From Hypericum androsaemum (Eukaryota; Streptophyta; Magnoliopsida; Malpighiales; Hypericaceae), in contig OZ023197.1 of NCBI GenBank assembly GCA_963995505.1, positions 10,786,475 through 10,850,474 of the forward strand: 64,000 bases of DNA, given 5' to 3'. Position numbers and translations under genes: made by a program. Positions 21,523 to 32,086 of this stretch are shown piece by piece (positions within the stretch are counted from its first letter, which is position 1; each line of letters begins with the position of its first letter). The notes beneath the pieces were generated by a model. That model worked only from the letters and a program-made list of their open reading frames with translations, was not told the origin of the DNA and ran no database searches.

Positions 21523-23065
21523 TCACTCCTTTTATCTTGCTGCTCTGCTTGCTATTTGGATTGCTTTCAGACTCATTGAGGATATTATGGTGTCTTCAGG
21601 GATTACCATAGTAGAATACTTGAGAGACATGGGGTACACGTTAGCATGATGGCAGACTCGACATCTCGCTGGGCAGAAGTTTTGCGTGAAATATTTGGAC
21701 GACTGGTCTGCCTTTTGCCTCTCCCTTATTAGTTACTTTGCTTAAAGATATTCTCCTCTTATTGCCAGAAGGAATCTTATTCATCTTCTTTATTGATGTT
21801 ATGTGTGAATATAGTGTAAAAAAAAATGCTGAATGAAAGGTTCCACATCATTTAGTCTCAGAGCCCGAGATGATTTTTGATCAAGTACTTGCTGATCAAA
21901 AGAATTGTGATTAGTCATTTAAATTAGTTTATTTATGTTTTTATCTTGCTGGTAACATCGAGTATTTTTTTCACGTCCCTTCATTGTTGCATTAATCCTT
22001 ATCCGTGGTTTAATTTCATCAATATATAAAACAGGACAAGCGTGCAAGAATTTTCACTTACAGTTGACACTGTTGCTGAAAAAGGTTTTGTCTCATAGTC
22101 CAAGCCATCAGCCCACTTTTGACAAAGTGGATCTTCCACTTTCTAAACCCCGAGGTCATAGGAGTGCTGACACATATATTGCATATCATTGATTGTTCTT
22201 TATTCTCCTCTGTTCTTATATCTGCATTCAGAAAATAGCTTTTGTTTTTTTGCCAATGTCAAATATGTATTTCTGAATCTGTGTCGCTCATTGGAGAAAC
22301 TCTTTTGTATGATTCTGATCTGCTCTTAGTCTCGGTCTCAATTGTCTTACAGGCGGAAATGCCAGCAGACAGTGGCTATCCTGCTTATTTGGCTGCTCGT
22401 CTAGCCTCTTTCTATGAACGTGCAGGCAAAGTCAAATGTCTCGGGTCGCCAGAATGGACTGGTAGTGTCACAATTGTTGGTGCTGTTTCCCCTCCCGGAG
22501 GAGACTTTTCTGATCCTGTCACATCTGCTACCCTTAGCATTGTTCAGGTATTGACAAGCCTGTCTGATTCTCTTCGTGTTTAGTGCAATAACTGGGTTTT
22601 GCTTCAGTGGGTTAGACAAGTGCTGATTCTTCTCACTTCTTTTCTGGTTCTAAACACAATTTTAATCTTCTCTTTAGTTAAATGTCACCATTCATGTTAT
22701 ATATAGCACTGATTCATTTTGTTTACAGCTCATGAATGCCTTCGCTTTTTTCCTCTTCTGCAGCTTGTAGGAAAGGATGCTTTAGCCGAGTCAGATAAGA
22801 TTACCCTGGATACTGCAAAGCTTTTGAGAGAGGACTATCTTGCTCAGAATGGATTTACCCCGTAAGTGATTAACAATTCCGGATTTCTCATGATTTTCGT
22901 GGAAGGCTAATTAATCTTCAAACCGTATTTGATTTACAGATATGACAAGTTCTGCCCCTTTTACAAGTCTGAATGCGCAACATTATTCATTACAACAACC
23001 TGGCCAATCAGGTTTGCTCCCTTTGTTCGCGCGTGTGTGTAATCTCAAGTATTGACCCACTGTTG

Positions 23066-23543
23066 GGTATGTCGTCAGTTCATGTTATTGAATGCGCGGC
23101 TATCTACTCGGGTGATATGCAGGCTGTGGAAAGGGGAGCTGGCATGGATGGACAGAAGATCACATACACTTTAATTAAGCATCGACTGGGAGATCTCTTT
23201 TACCGCCTAGTGTAAGTAGTTAACTAAAGAGTAGCCTCAAGAGGATTGACCATTTATGAAATTCTACCAAAACTGGTCCTGAGTTATAATCTATGTTTGT
23301 TGTTGCAGTTCTCAGAAGTTTGAGGATTCGACAGAGGGCGAAGCAGCTCTGGTCGCGAAGTTCAAGAAGCTCCACGAGGATTTGACTGCCGGGTTCCGTG
23401 CCGTCGAGGATGAAAGCCGATGAGATTGGAAATCATTCTGGGTCCCCTAGATTTCAGGAGGCGATGCAATACCACTAGGCCCTCAGTTTATCTACAAGTT
23501 TTGAGGTCCGAAGTGGTGCTGGTTGGCTCCTTGAGGTGGTTTT
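23066..23543 (+). repeat. Duplicated V-ATPase A terminal exons, unit B
   Basis: Second unit of the direct duplication, offset about 2045 bases from unit A. This one stands in the natural order after the upstream exons and is the better preserved copy. Confidence 0.85.
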
Positions 23544-23919
23544 AGGCCTCTCTTCACATTAGCCGCAGTCGTGTTATTTTATCGTGTACAAGTTTTCTTT
23601 GCCATTCAGCCATTCAAACTTTTTTCTAACATCGAGCGACCCAAACAGCCATTGATGTATTTAGCCAATAAGTTATTGCTTTCAGTTGGTGCTAATTTGC
23701 TCGCGCCACATCCCTAAAACGCGACGACAGAGGTAGACAAATTTCTTCGTTTACAAGATGATGCCAACGTCGGAAGTTCTGATCATAACCTTGGCAGCCC
23801 ATTAATTTCTAACATAAATTGAGTTTCATGGTTATAATCATAACATTTAACAAACAGATCAAGCAAAGCAAAAACAAAGAAAATCGTGATATCGCGACTT
23901 AATAGCACTTCCAAGTGAA
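23544..23919. other. Spacer between converging V-ATPase pseudogene and receptor copy 2
   Basis: This is the mirror image of 12074-12509: it shares TTAGCCGCAGT, GTACAAGTTT, GCCATTGATGTATTTAGCC and GGTAGACAAATTTCTT. It includes the 3' UTR of copy 2. No additional gene. Confidence 0.75.
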
Positions 23920-26900
23920 TCATTTATTAAGCTCTACTTGGGAAGAAACAGCCATTGTCTGGGACTTCAGATGGAAGCGTGCACTAGTACCTGCGGCTTC
24001 ACTCAACTGTGCACTCAGAAACGTATCCTTGACCCTGTGAAGTTTCCTGAGCACATCTCCGAGGTTTGCACGTTGGCTAGGAGATTCTTCCGAGCATGAA
24101 ACTCCAATATTTAGAACAGATATCAAACAAAACAGCTCATATTCTCTCGCAGGTGGAGTTGAACTTGAAACTTCTTTTGTTTCATCATCATCTCTTTGAG
24201 AAAGAACTGGATCTGCAACTTGCATCACTCTTTCTGGTAATGCTGTCCTGATAAAATCAACAAGATTTAACCCGTCTGTGAAGATGTCATCGGTTGGCCG
24301 CCTTCCGGAGAACATCTCCAATAGCAGGATCCCGTAACTATAGATATCACCCTCTTTTGATGCAATAGCACCTAATCCATACTCTACATATCAATATTTC
24401 ACATCAACATCAGTGCTCAAATTTTCTCAACTCTTGTCATTATGTAACATAATGAAGTAATTTAGTGGTTATATTTGTCCAAGACAATAATAATGTAGAA
24501 ATTAGATGGGAAACGTAGGAAAACCTTCCAACGACTCTACTCAAAACACAAATTAATTGAATCTTGAATCGGTTTGCTTTTAGTCGTATAGTTGGAGAAT
24601 CTGTAGAAGTCTAATTGCAAGTGTGATTTCGATCACATGGATATATATGAAACAAATTCCAATGAAGAAAGGAAAAGGCATATACCTGGCGCGACGTATC
24701 CGGTTGTCCCTTGAATGCTGAATGTGCTTGTTTGGCTCTGCAATGAACTTTCTGAGGTAGAAAGGAACTTGGCGAGTCCGAAATCTCCAACGTGCGCAAC
24801 CATGTCATCGTCAAGAAGAACATTGCTAGGCTTCAAGTCGCGATGAATAATTGGTACTTCACAGAAGTCATGAAGATAGTGCAACGCTGAACCCACCTCA
24901 ATTGCAATACTCAGTCTTTGGTGAATGTCTAACCTCCTTGGCTGATTGGATTCAGAGTGCAGCCAACCCTCCAGGCTTCCGTTGGACATGAACTCGAAGA
25001 CGAGAGCTTTGAAGTCATCGCCTTTGTAGTCCAAACTCGAGCAATAGGTAATGAGCTTAACGAGATTCCTGTGCCGAATATTCCTCAATGCGTTACATTC
25101 GGCTGTGATGCTTTTGGAGATTCCTTGTAGTTGAAGGTTAAGAACTTTGACTGCTACTGGTCTTTCAACTTGTTCAAGGAGCCCCTTGTACACAAAACCA
25201 AAGCCACCATATCCCAGTAGATTTTGAGAAGAGAATCCCTTGGTTGCCTCATGTAAACTCTTGTAAGAAACTGTGATGTGGGGTTCAGGCTCAAAGGTTG
25301 AGCTAGGTAGCTTCAGTTTCAATTTTTTCTTCCAGAAGAGAAGTAAAATGACTGCTACTAGTCCCGTAAGCAGCAACAGACAACCAATTATGATCGTAAG
25401 CTTGAGATTAGTTTTCTTTCCTTTCTTCGATCGTTTGGCTGGACATTTCGGCAGACGAAGTTCCGGGATGCCACCACAAAGCCTACTGTTTCCTACTAAG
25501 AAGATGGCACTTGCATTGGCAAAGACTCCTCCTATTGGTACCTCTCCCTCGAGATTGTTGAAAGAGATGTTTAAATACTGCAGGTACGTTAGATCTTGCA
25601 ATGCTCTTGGAATATTTCCTGTCATGTTGTTTCCTGAAAGATCGAGGAACCGGAGTCCCTTCAACGAAGCCATTGCTTCAGGGATCATTCCTTGAAAGGA
25701 ATTTCCTTGCATATAGAGTTCTTCCAAGCTCACACAGCTTCCAATGGTTGAAGGAATTTCACCGGACAACAAGTTGTATGAGATATTCAATGCATTAGTT
25801 GTTGTTAGCTTTCCTATTGTTTGGGGTAAGCTACCTGATAAGCGATTATCGGAGAATCCCAAGTATTTTGATAATGAAGGAATGTTTAGAATCTCCTCAG
25901 GTATATGTCCAGAGAGATTATTCGAGTCCATTTGAAAGAAATTTAGATGTTGGAACTTTCCAATGGATGAAGGAATTGACCCTTGTAGGTTGTTTGCAGG
26001 CAATGAGAGGAGTGACAACTGACTCAGGTTGCCTATGGAGATCGGTATTCTACCCGATAACCTGTTCGAGTCTAAGGCTAGTGCTTGCAGTTTCTGCAAT
26101 TTCCCGATGTTGGAGGGGATCACACCCGTAAAGAGGTTATACTCGAGGCCTAGTGAAATCAAATTCGTGAGATTCTCTAAAGCAGGAGGAATTCTACCAA
26201 ATATTTGGTTGGTTCCAGCGTATAACTCGCTGAGTTGGGTTGAAAAATTGGCTATGGAATCAGGCAAAACACCTCCAAGATTGTTAACAGAGAAATCTAA
26301 CGTTTCAAGTTTTCTACATCTTGTTAAAGACGCTAAAAAGTCCAGATCATTCGTGGAAATTCTTCCCAGATTATTGTCTCTAATGCTCAACCACCATAGA
26401 TTGGAAAGATCTCCTATGTTAGAAGGAACTTGTCCAACAAAATTGTTTTCAGAAGTGTCCAATATCTGCAGCTGAGATGCGTTAGTTAATGAGTCTGGGA
26501 GTTTACCAGTGAGTTGATTCCCCCCAAATTCAGCAATCATGAGGTTCGGAAGATTGAAGCCGTTGTCAGGAAGCCCTCCATAAAATTTGTTTGAAGTGAA
26601 TGAAAAGACCTCAATTGAAGAGATGTTGAATAGAAATGGAGGGATGACTCCTGAAAGATTATTAGCACCAACTGAAAAAAAGGTTAAGTTTTGTAGTCTA
26701 CTCATCTCACTTGGAATCTTTCCCACCAGCATATTATATTTCATTGAAACTTGTTGTAGTGATGTAAGGTTGCCAAGAGACGATGGAATCATTCCTGTCA
26801 GTCTGTTTGCGCCAAGTCTGAGTGTCTGCAGCTTCACCAAGGAACCTAGCTCAGCCGGGATCTTCCCGCTGAGGTTGTTATATTCGAATATCAGAGTCTC

Positions 26901-27341
26901 GAGGTTAGAGCAAGAGGTCAAGTTGACAGGTATTTCACCTCCCATCGCATTGTTGGCAAGCCAGAGATGTTGCAGGCGGAATAACTTGCCCACTTGTGGA
27001 GGAACTGCACCGTGGAAGCTGTTGTTTTGGAGGTTGAGGTATCTTAAAAAGCTCAAGTTTCCGATTTGGGGCGAAATTGGTCCCGAAAGCTTCCGCCCTT
27101 GCAGGATCAAGGACACCACCCTCTGGTGGCGGTTGTTGCAAGTAACTCCAGACCAGTTGCAGTGAGGAACGGAATCATTCCAAGAGATCAGGATTCCTAG
27201 AGGATCATTAGTTACACTTTTTTTGAAATGCAACAGAGCAACTCTATCCGTCTCATTTCCGAGGGAGCTCAAGAAGGAAGTAAAAAGAACCAGTTGTAGT
27301 AGTTGAGATGAGCAGAAGAAGCTTAGAGTAGACAACTTCAT
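23920..27341 (-). CDS. LRR receptor-like kinase, subfamily XII-like, copy 2 (intact)
   Basis: Exon 1 is 27341-24686 and exon 2 is 24383-23920. The intron (24685-24384) begins GTATATG, ends ATATGTAG and splits the Glu codon of the APE motif; together they give 1039 residues. The ATG at 27341 is preferred because a hydrophobic signal peptide follows at once. Order: signal peptide (about 1-28), LRRNT_2 cap with NETDRVALLHFKKSV, about 22 LRRs, CGGIPELRLPKCP, a membrane helix near 649-671, then a cytoplasmic kinase: P-loop GYGGFGFVYKG near 710, VAVKVLN lysine near 730, HRDLKPSN near 833, GDFGLAKF, and YVAPEYG across the splice site. The architecture is that of pattern-recognition receptors such as EFR, FLS2 and XA21; the ligand is unknown. 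The catalytic loop has HRD where the class usually has HCD. A small deletion shifts the C-terminal frame relative to copy 1, giving a tail ending QVELNK. TATTTATA lies about 75 bases upstream. Confidence 0.95.
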
Positions 27342-27712
27342 TGGGAACAGAAGTGAGTTTGGTAGATGTAGCAAGTTTTTAGTGTTGATGGTAGTGAGAC
27401 TTAATGGCACCGAATATAAATATTCACACGCTTGTTGGAATTAGTTTCCAGTAAAAAAACAAGACTTTTGATCATTGTAGAACAACTTGATTGTGGGACA
27501 GGTTGAAGAAAATGAATCACATGTCGATTATAGGAGAGTTGAATAATGTCGTGGCGAGCATTTGCATATGAAATAGCACATGACTGGAATGAATAGTCCG
27601 GTTTATCTGTATGTGGAAAAGTGGGGCTACTCTATTGGTCTAACGGTACATTTATATAATTTTGTCATTTATATGATTTAAGTTGATATAGAAATTTAAC
27701 TCAAAAAGTAAA

Positions 27713-27757
<45 letters not shown>

Positions 27758-28675
27758 CGTTCTTTAATCAACAATAATATTCTTGGCAAAAGAGATTCCA
27801 AAAACCATTAACTAGTCATTTAGTTGATTGCTAGTGAAAAAATATATAATTGGTTATACATATCAAATATATGTTAGGTATTCTACAAGAGTAAAGTATA
27901 AGATATTATACTAATTAATTATAATATTATATACCAATCATATTATATAAATATTATACGTTATTACAATAATTTGGTAATTGGTTTCAAATTTTTCCTT
28001 GCTCTTTGAAGCTCTTCCAAAATTAAAGATGTCACCTTATTTGGGACTCTCTACACGTAGTTATTGATGTCGATTTATTCTATTTAATTAATAATTTGTC
28101 TATGCATTCCCTGTATGTATCAAGGAAATTCTTATTTACATAATAGAAATCATATGTAAAAAAAAACATGTCGTAATTCTACTCATCTCATGAAAACCAA
28201 GTTATTCATATTTTTTGGATCGGAAAAATCAAAGTTGATCAAATTACCAATCCAATTACCTATCAACTCAAAATTAAAGAGCATCTAGAAGATATCAAAA
28301 ATCATCTCCTCATCATTTAGTATTCGCGGGAATGCAAGTCCCCACCAAACAATTGCTAGAGCAGTAATGGATTTTTTTAGAAATTATCTTTCATCACTAA
28401 AAAGATAATTATTTTTAATTTTTCTAGAATCAAGCTCAATTATTAATCATGTTACTTGTTAATTGGTACGTAGGGACAACATAAAATTTCTCGACTTGTT
28501 TATAGAAAAAGAAAGAATATATGACACATATACTAAAATAGAAAAATAAGTAATAAAAAAAAGAGATATAGTATATAAGAAAACGCAATAAAGTAATAAA
28601 TGTGTCCTAAGGACAAATTTCTGGGGCCCATAATAATTGTAGGACAAGATTTCGAGGTAGCAAGCATAATCTAGG
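27342..28675. other. Upstream region of copy 2 and AT-rich spacer
   Basis: The first 200 bases hold the promoter of copy 2: on its sense strand CAAAAGTCTTG, CCAACAAGCGTGTGAATATT and a TATA-like TATTTATA at 27421-27414. A TA microsatellite follows at 27716-27755. Beyond it nothing coding was seen. Confidence 0.5.
27716..27755. repeat. (TA)n microsatellite, about 20 units
   Basis: Uninterrupted alternation of T and A for 39-40 bases. Such tracts vary in length between individuals. Confidence 0.97.
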
Positions 28676-29100
28676 ATGGAAAATACAGTCCATTCACATC
28701 AGAAAGCAGCCACAGAGATCAAACATAAGAGGTGCAGGAAAATTGCAATGTCACATCATGACAGCACAATTTTTTATCCCGACGACGGCCGACATAACCC
28801 CAGAATGGACAACCGCGAAACGACCACTTCTTTATTGGAAAACAAACAAATGATAAGTACGTCGGCAACGTTACCTTTTGGCCATCTTTGAGATCGTGTT
28901 TTTTTAAGAATAAAGATTAAATAAATCACTCTCTATATACACAAAATTTAATAAACACTCTTTATTTAAAATAGGTCCATTGAGCAACCCCGTATTTAGC
29001 AAAATCGATCAATAAAAATTCCGAGATTCATTTTCCTGTGGTTGATTACACCACGTTAAACCTTCTTAAAAAAGTGACTAAATGATTAAATATTTATCAC
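28676..29100 (+). repeat. Receptor-kinase cluster upstream block, copy at 28.8 kb
   Basis: GGAAAATTGCAATGTCACAT, CATGACAGCACAATTTTTTA, CGACGACGGCCGACATAACC and AACGTTACCTTTTGGCC repeat the order seen at 17.6 kb and 6.4 kb, in the same orientation. Receptor copy 2 lies to the left and points away, so this block is not simply its promoter. Confidence 0.6.
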
Positions 29101-29454
29101 CAGGCGTGCAAGTTTTGGCCGACTTGCAAAACACAGTTTTTTTGGCAAAAATACTTGAGTATGATAAAAAATTGAAAAATGAATCAGGATAAATTAAAAA
29201 TTAAAAATATTTTTCTTATTCTTTTTTATTTATTTTTCAAAACAAAATTACAAACATTTTTCTGATTTAGTCCAAAAAAATTGTTCATGTAGTCGTGTGT
29301 CAATGAGAAAAATCTCTATTGACATTTTTAAACAACTAAGTATTAATTTGCAAGTCGATCAAACTACATTGTACTAAATATAATTTTATCTTTTTAATTT
29401 TATGCGTAGATGAATCATCTGTTCTCTTCTTAGCCACTCCTCGTCGCTAGGTGT
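29101..29454. other. AT-rich spacer
   Basis: No supportable feature between the upstream block and the fold-back MULE. Confidence 0.4.
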
Positions 29455-29727
29455 CTTTATTTGGGATTTTTTTTAAACGGTATTACTGTTCATGGGTTTT
29501 TTTTATCAATTCGGTGTTAAAAAAAAAGTTTCCCGGAAATAGTGTCCACGTGGGCAACCGAAATTTTTTTCCGTTTCTCAAACCAAGAAACATAATTTTT
29601 TCCCATTTTTACCGAGAAACATAAATATTTTCCGTTACCAAAAAATCGGAAAAATTTCTGTTTCTTGATAACAAACGGAAAGAATTTCTGTTTCTTGGTC
29701 GAACTTTTATATAAAAGCCCGCGCGCC

Positions 29728-29804
29728 CTTCAACTAGGCTGGTCTATTGATTAAATCCTCGCCGAATTCCCAATGGCTCGCGGGTTCGAATCGCTTTATC
29801 CACG
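29728..29804 (+). repeat. tRNA-like arm, left
   Basis: CTGGTCTATTGATTAAATCC followed by CCCAATGGCTCGCGGGTTCG and AATC resembles the D-arm to T-arm part of a serine-type tRNA, with a good RNA polymerase III B box (GGTTCGAATC, about 29787-29796). The acceptor stem cannot be folded convincingly, so it is not called as a tRNA gene. Confidence 0.45.
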
Positions 29805-29921
29805 TTTAATTATTTTTCCATGTGATGGCAAAATTTTTCTTTTGGTACCAAATATTTTTATGCGATTTCATTTTCGTACATTTTAACTATTAAAACTTCG
29901 ACATACCATAATGGAGGGATA

Positions 29922-29998
29922 GAGGGATTTGAACCCCCGAGCCATTGGGAAATCGGCAAGGATTTAACCAACAGACGAGACATACTTATCTGGTTGAT
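29922..29998 (-). repeat. tRNA-like arm, right (inverted partner)
   Basis: On the minus strand it reads GTTGGTTAAATCCTTGCCG, CCCAATGGCTCGGGGGTTCA and AATCCCTC, with B box GGTTCAAATCC. It is the inverted partner of the arm at 29728-29804. Confidence 0.45.
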
Positions 29999-30155
29999 TG
30001 GCGCGCGGGCTTTTATATAAAAGTTTATCCAGGAAACTGAAAAAAATTTCAGTTTGCCACGTGGACACCATTTTCGGGAAACTTTTTTTTGTAATACCAG
30101 ATTGATAAAAAAACAAAGAAAAGTAACACCGTTTTGAAAAAAAATCCTTTATTTG

Positions 30156-30396
30156 CTCCTTTTTTCTTTGTTAATTGGTGTGCAGTATTTTTTTCCAGAA
30201 GCCGTCCAGTAGTGTATCTGGATCACAAGAGAAATAATTTCGGGTTCTAATACAAAAAAATGGGAAAATACAAAATTTAGCATCTCCTTCACAGCTTTAA
30301 TCTCTTTGACAACTTTCCAGATAAAATAAATAGGAAATTTATTGGATCATTGGGTGATTGATGTCGAGGTGGAGAATAAAGATTACCATCATTTTC
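30156..30396. other. Spacer
   Basis: No supportable feature. Confidence 0.4.
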
Positions 30397-30404
30397 ACTC
30401 AATA

Positions 30405-30707
30405 TAAGGGTGATGGCGGGCCGGTTCTAACAGCCCGACTGGCGGTTCCCATAACTAGAGCCTAACTCGTGTGGAACCCGATTATATTTTGATTTTTTGG
30501 AGTTAAGAATATGTGGTAAATTTCATTTGGTATATTAAGTACAAAGTTAAATACTTTAATTTTTTTTTTCAAAAAAAGTAGACCGCCCTGTTTAACTGCC
30601 AGATCAATTGTAACTAATGGTTTTAGAACCGCCCTTGAACCATAGGGTGGTTCCGGTTTAAGTTCCATATATATGGAACCGTGGAACTGACGGTTCCGTC
30701 ACCCCTA
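30405..30707. mobile_element. Small hAT-like element (303 bp)
   Basis: It begins TAAGGGTGATGGCGG and ends CCGTCACCCCTA, inverted relatives of the TAGGGGTGACGG-type hAT end. Candidate 8-base duplications ACTCAATA (30397-30404) and ACTAAATC (30708-30715) agree at only six of eight positions, so the boundaries are less secure than for the other hAT elements. The GGTTCC/GGAACC words repeated near both ends are typical subterminal repeats. Confidence 0.6.
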
Positions 30708-30715
30708 ACTAAATC

Positions 30716-31127
30716 TTTAAAAAGTCTACCAACATAGCTCTTTCTAACAAGTTTTTAAAATGCACAATCAAGGCTCGGTAATACCATTTATCATCTCATG
30801 AGCAATTAGATAGCCGTTAAACATATTGAGATCGGAAAGAACACTAAAGACGAAAACACTTTGTTTGGTCTCACACTAAGCTAGGGAAGCAAGTGGGAAT
30901 TTCTTTAACATTCTTCTCACCAGCTAAGAAGAAGAATTGCTCTTGAAAAAAGGCTAAAGATGAGAATTGATATTTCAACAAAGAAATTAGAGGTCAAGTT
31001 ACTGATCACTAGTAACACAAACTTGTGTTGAAGCGTAACTAACTCACATTGTACAGAACTCCAAAAATGGCATAGTTAGACGCGTTTTTCTAGTGCTATG
31101 CTAAACTGGTAATTGCAGAGGATCGGA
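30716..31127. other. Spacer left of the Copia element
   Basis: AT-rich, no supportable gene. Confidence 0.4.
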
Positions 31128-31132
31128 AATAC

Positions 31133-31843
31133 TGTTGATTCGGAGGGTTGGTGTACTTGATTAGGATCTACTTCGGTCGAGGCAAGTGTTGGACACTTTC
31201 TCCGTAAGACGAGATTGCCCCGTATATTTCAGTGCGGTACGGGCTACGGCAATTGTCCCCAAGATACAACGACTGTTAGGGCATTTCCAAGAACGTTGCA
31301 CACGTATCTCGAAACTTTCGGGCGAACCCTTATATACCCAGAACTTTCGGACTCTTTTCTAAGTGAAGAACGGGGGAAAGAGGAGAAGACAACAATGCTC
31401 GGGATATGCACTTGCTGCTGGGATGAGGAAAATGGCAAGGGGGGCACGCCTATTTATAGGCTGGAGGAGGCAGGGAGGCAGCCACCCCGAAGGGACGCGT
31501 CCGCTCAGCCAACAGGCTGTCTGGCTGCGCTCGTGGCCCTTCGGTGGCTTCTGGATCCTTCCAGGCGCGCTAGGCTGCGCTCGCGCCCTTTCGCGAGGGA
31601 TCTCGCGACCCTTCGACCTTCTGGAAGTCTCCCGCACATTCCAGCCCTTCGTGCCTCTTCGGTGGCCATCCTAGAAGGCGCTCGCAGCTCCTCGTCGCTT
31701 CGGTAGCTGCGCAGCTGCCTCCGAACCCGGGCAAAATACTTAAGGCTCCTCCAGCTCCTCGCGACGATGCGCACGTGCGAAGTGCCAAGTGCGCCACAAA
31801 GCGCCCATTGCGACCTGCGTCCAATACGCCATGCGCACATGCG

Positions 31844-31893
<50 letters not shown>

Positions 31894-32086
31894 CAGGCAG
31901 CTAGCGGTGGCTCAGCCTTTTGGTTAGCCAATCAAGTTGAGAGGCAAGGAGGGGAATTCCTTATAAACAAGGAAATCCTCCTTGCTCTAATCAATGTGGT
32001 ATTGCCCCTTTCATTTTCCTTTTGGGCCTCTACTTTGGGCCTTACTACTTTGGGCTTTGCATTGAATTTTCATTCAAAACCCAACA
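31133..32086 (-). repeat. Copia 3' LTR (954 bp)
   Basis: Contains a TATA box CCTATAAATA on the minus strand at 31459-31450 and the (GTGCTC)n tract at 31845-31892, neither of which is present in the 5' LTR. It also contains CGTAAGACGAGATTG (31203-31217), the inverse complement of the sequence next to the 5' LTR. Confidence 0.95.
31845..31892. repeat. (GTGCTC)8 minisatellite within the LTR
   Basis: Eight perfect hexamers. The other LTR of the same element has a single CGTGCTCGTACGG at this point, so the array expanded after insertion or was lost from one side. The His-Glu repeat frame on the minus strand is a by-product. Confidence 0.95.

Larger units (their letters stand above)
20861..23543 (+). 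pseudogene. V-ATPase catalytic subunit A, C-terminal exons, scrambled
   Basis: Exons with correct splice borders are recognisable: [14 protein letters not shown]...[15 protein letters not shown] (about 21600-21700, one-base frameshift), [20 protein letters not shown] through [19 protein letters not shown] (22355-22545, with Arg to Trp in GPERTG), [20 protein letters not shown] (22764-22862), YDKFCPFYKS then a frameshift that loses the VWM residues before MRNIIHYNNLANQ (22940-23011), AVERGAGMDGQKITYTLIKH (23121-23213) and the terminal exon ending EDESR, TGA 23421-23423. In a working gene this subunit binds ATP and drives proton pumping into the vacuole. The N-terminal exons with the Walker A motif are missing. 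A second copy of the last two exons (21022-21522) stands before the upstream exons, so the order is impossible for a gene. Confidence 0.92.
29464..30146. mobile_element. Fold-back MULE-like element with tRNA-like arms (683 bp)
   Basis: The ends GGATTTTTTTT... and ...AAAAAAAATC are inverted and flanked by the 9-base duplication CTTTATTTG (29455-29463 and 30147-30155). The inverted arms extend deep into the element. Shared words are AAGTTTCCCGGAAA, GTGTCCACGTGG and ACTTTTATATAAAAG followed by CCCGCGCGCC, leaving a loop of only about 130 bases. Each arm contains a stretch resembling a tRNA with a GGTTCGAATC or GGTTCAAATCC B box. No transposase is encoded. Confidence 0.8.

Noticed and set aside
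26029..27165. Long plus-strand open frames (148 and 192 codons)
   Set aside because: They are antisense to the LRR domain of receptor copy 2 and mirror the regular LRR codon pattern. The same shadows occur opposite copies 1 and 3.
29728..29998. Two true tRNA genes
   Set aside because: B-box-like motifs are good but no convincing acceptor stem or anticodon arm could be drawn, and both copies are arms of an inverted repeat.
30397..30715. A confident hAT boundary at 30.4-30.7 kb
   Set aside because: Listed as a feature with moderate confidence only, because the proposed target-site duplication matches at six of eight positions.
31505..31931. Arg-rich and His-Glu-repeat frames near 31.5-31.9 kb
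   Set aside because: They lie in a GC-rich LTR and across the GTGCTC array; the same LTR at 36.6-37.2 kb breaks these frames.
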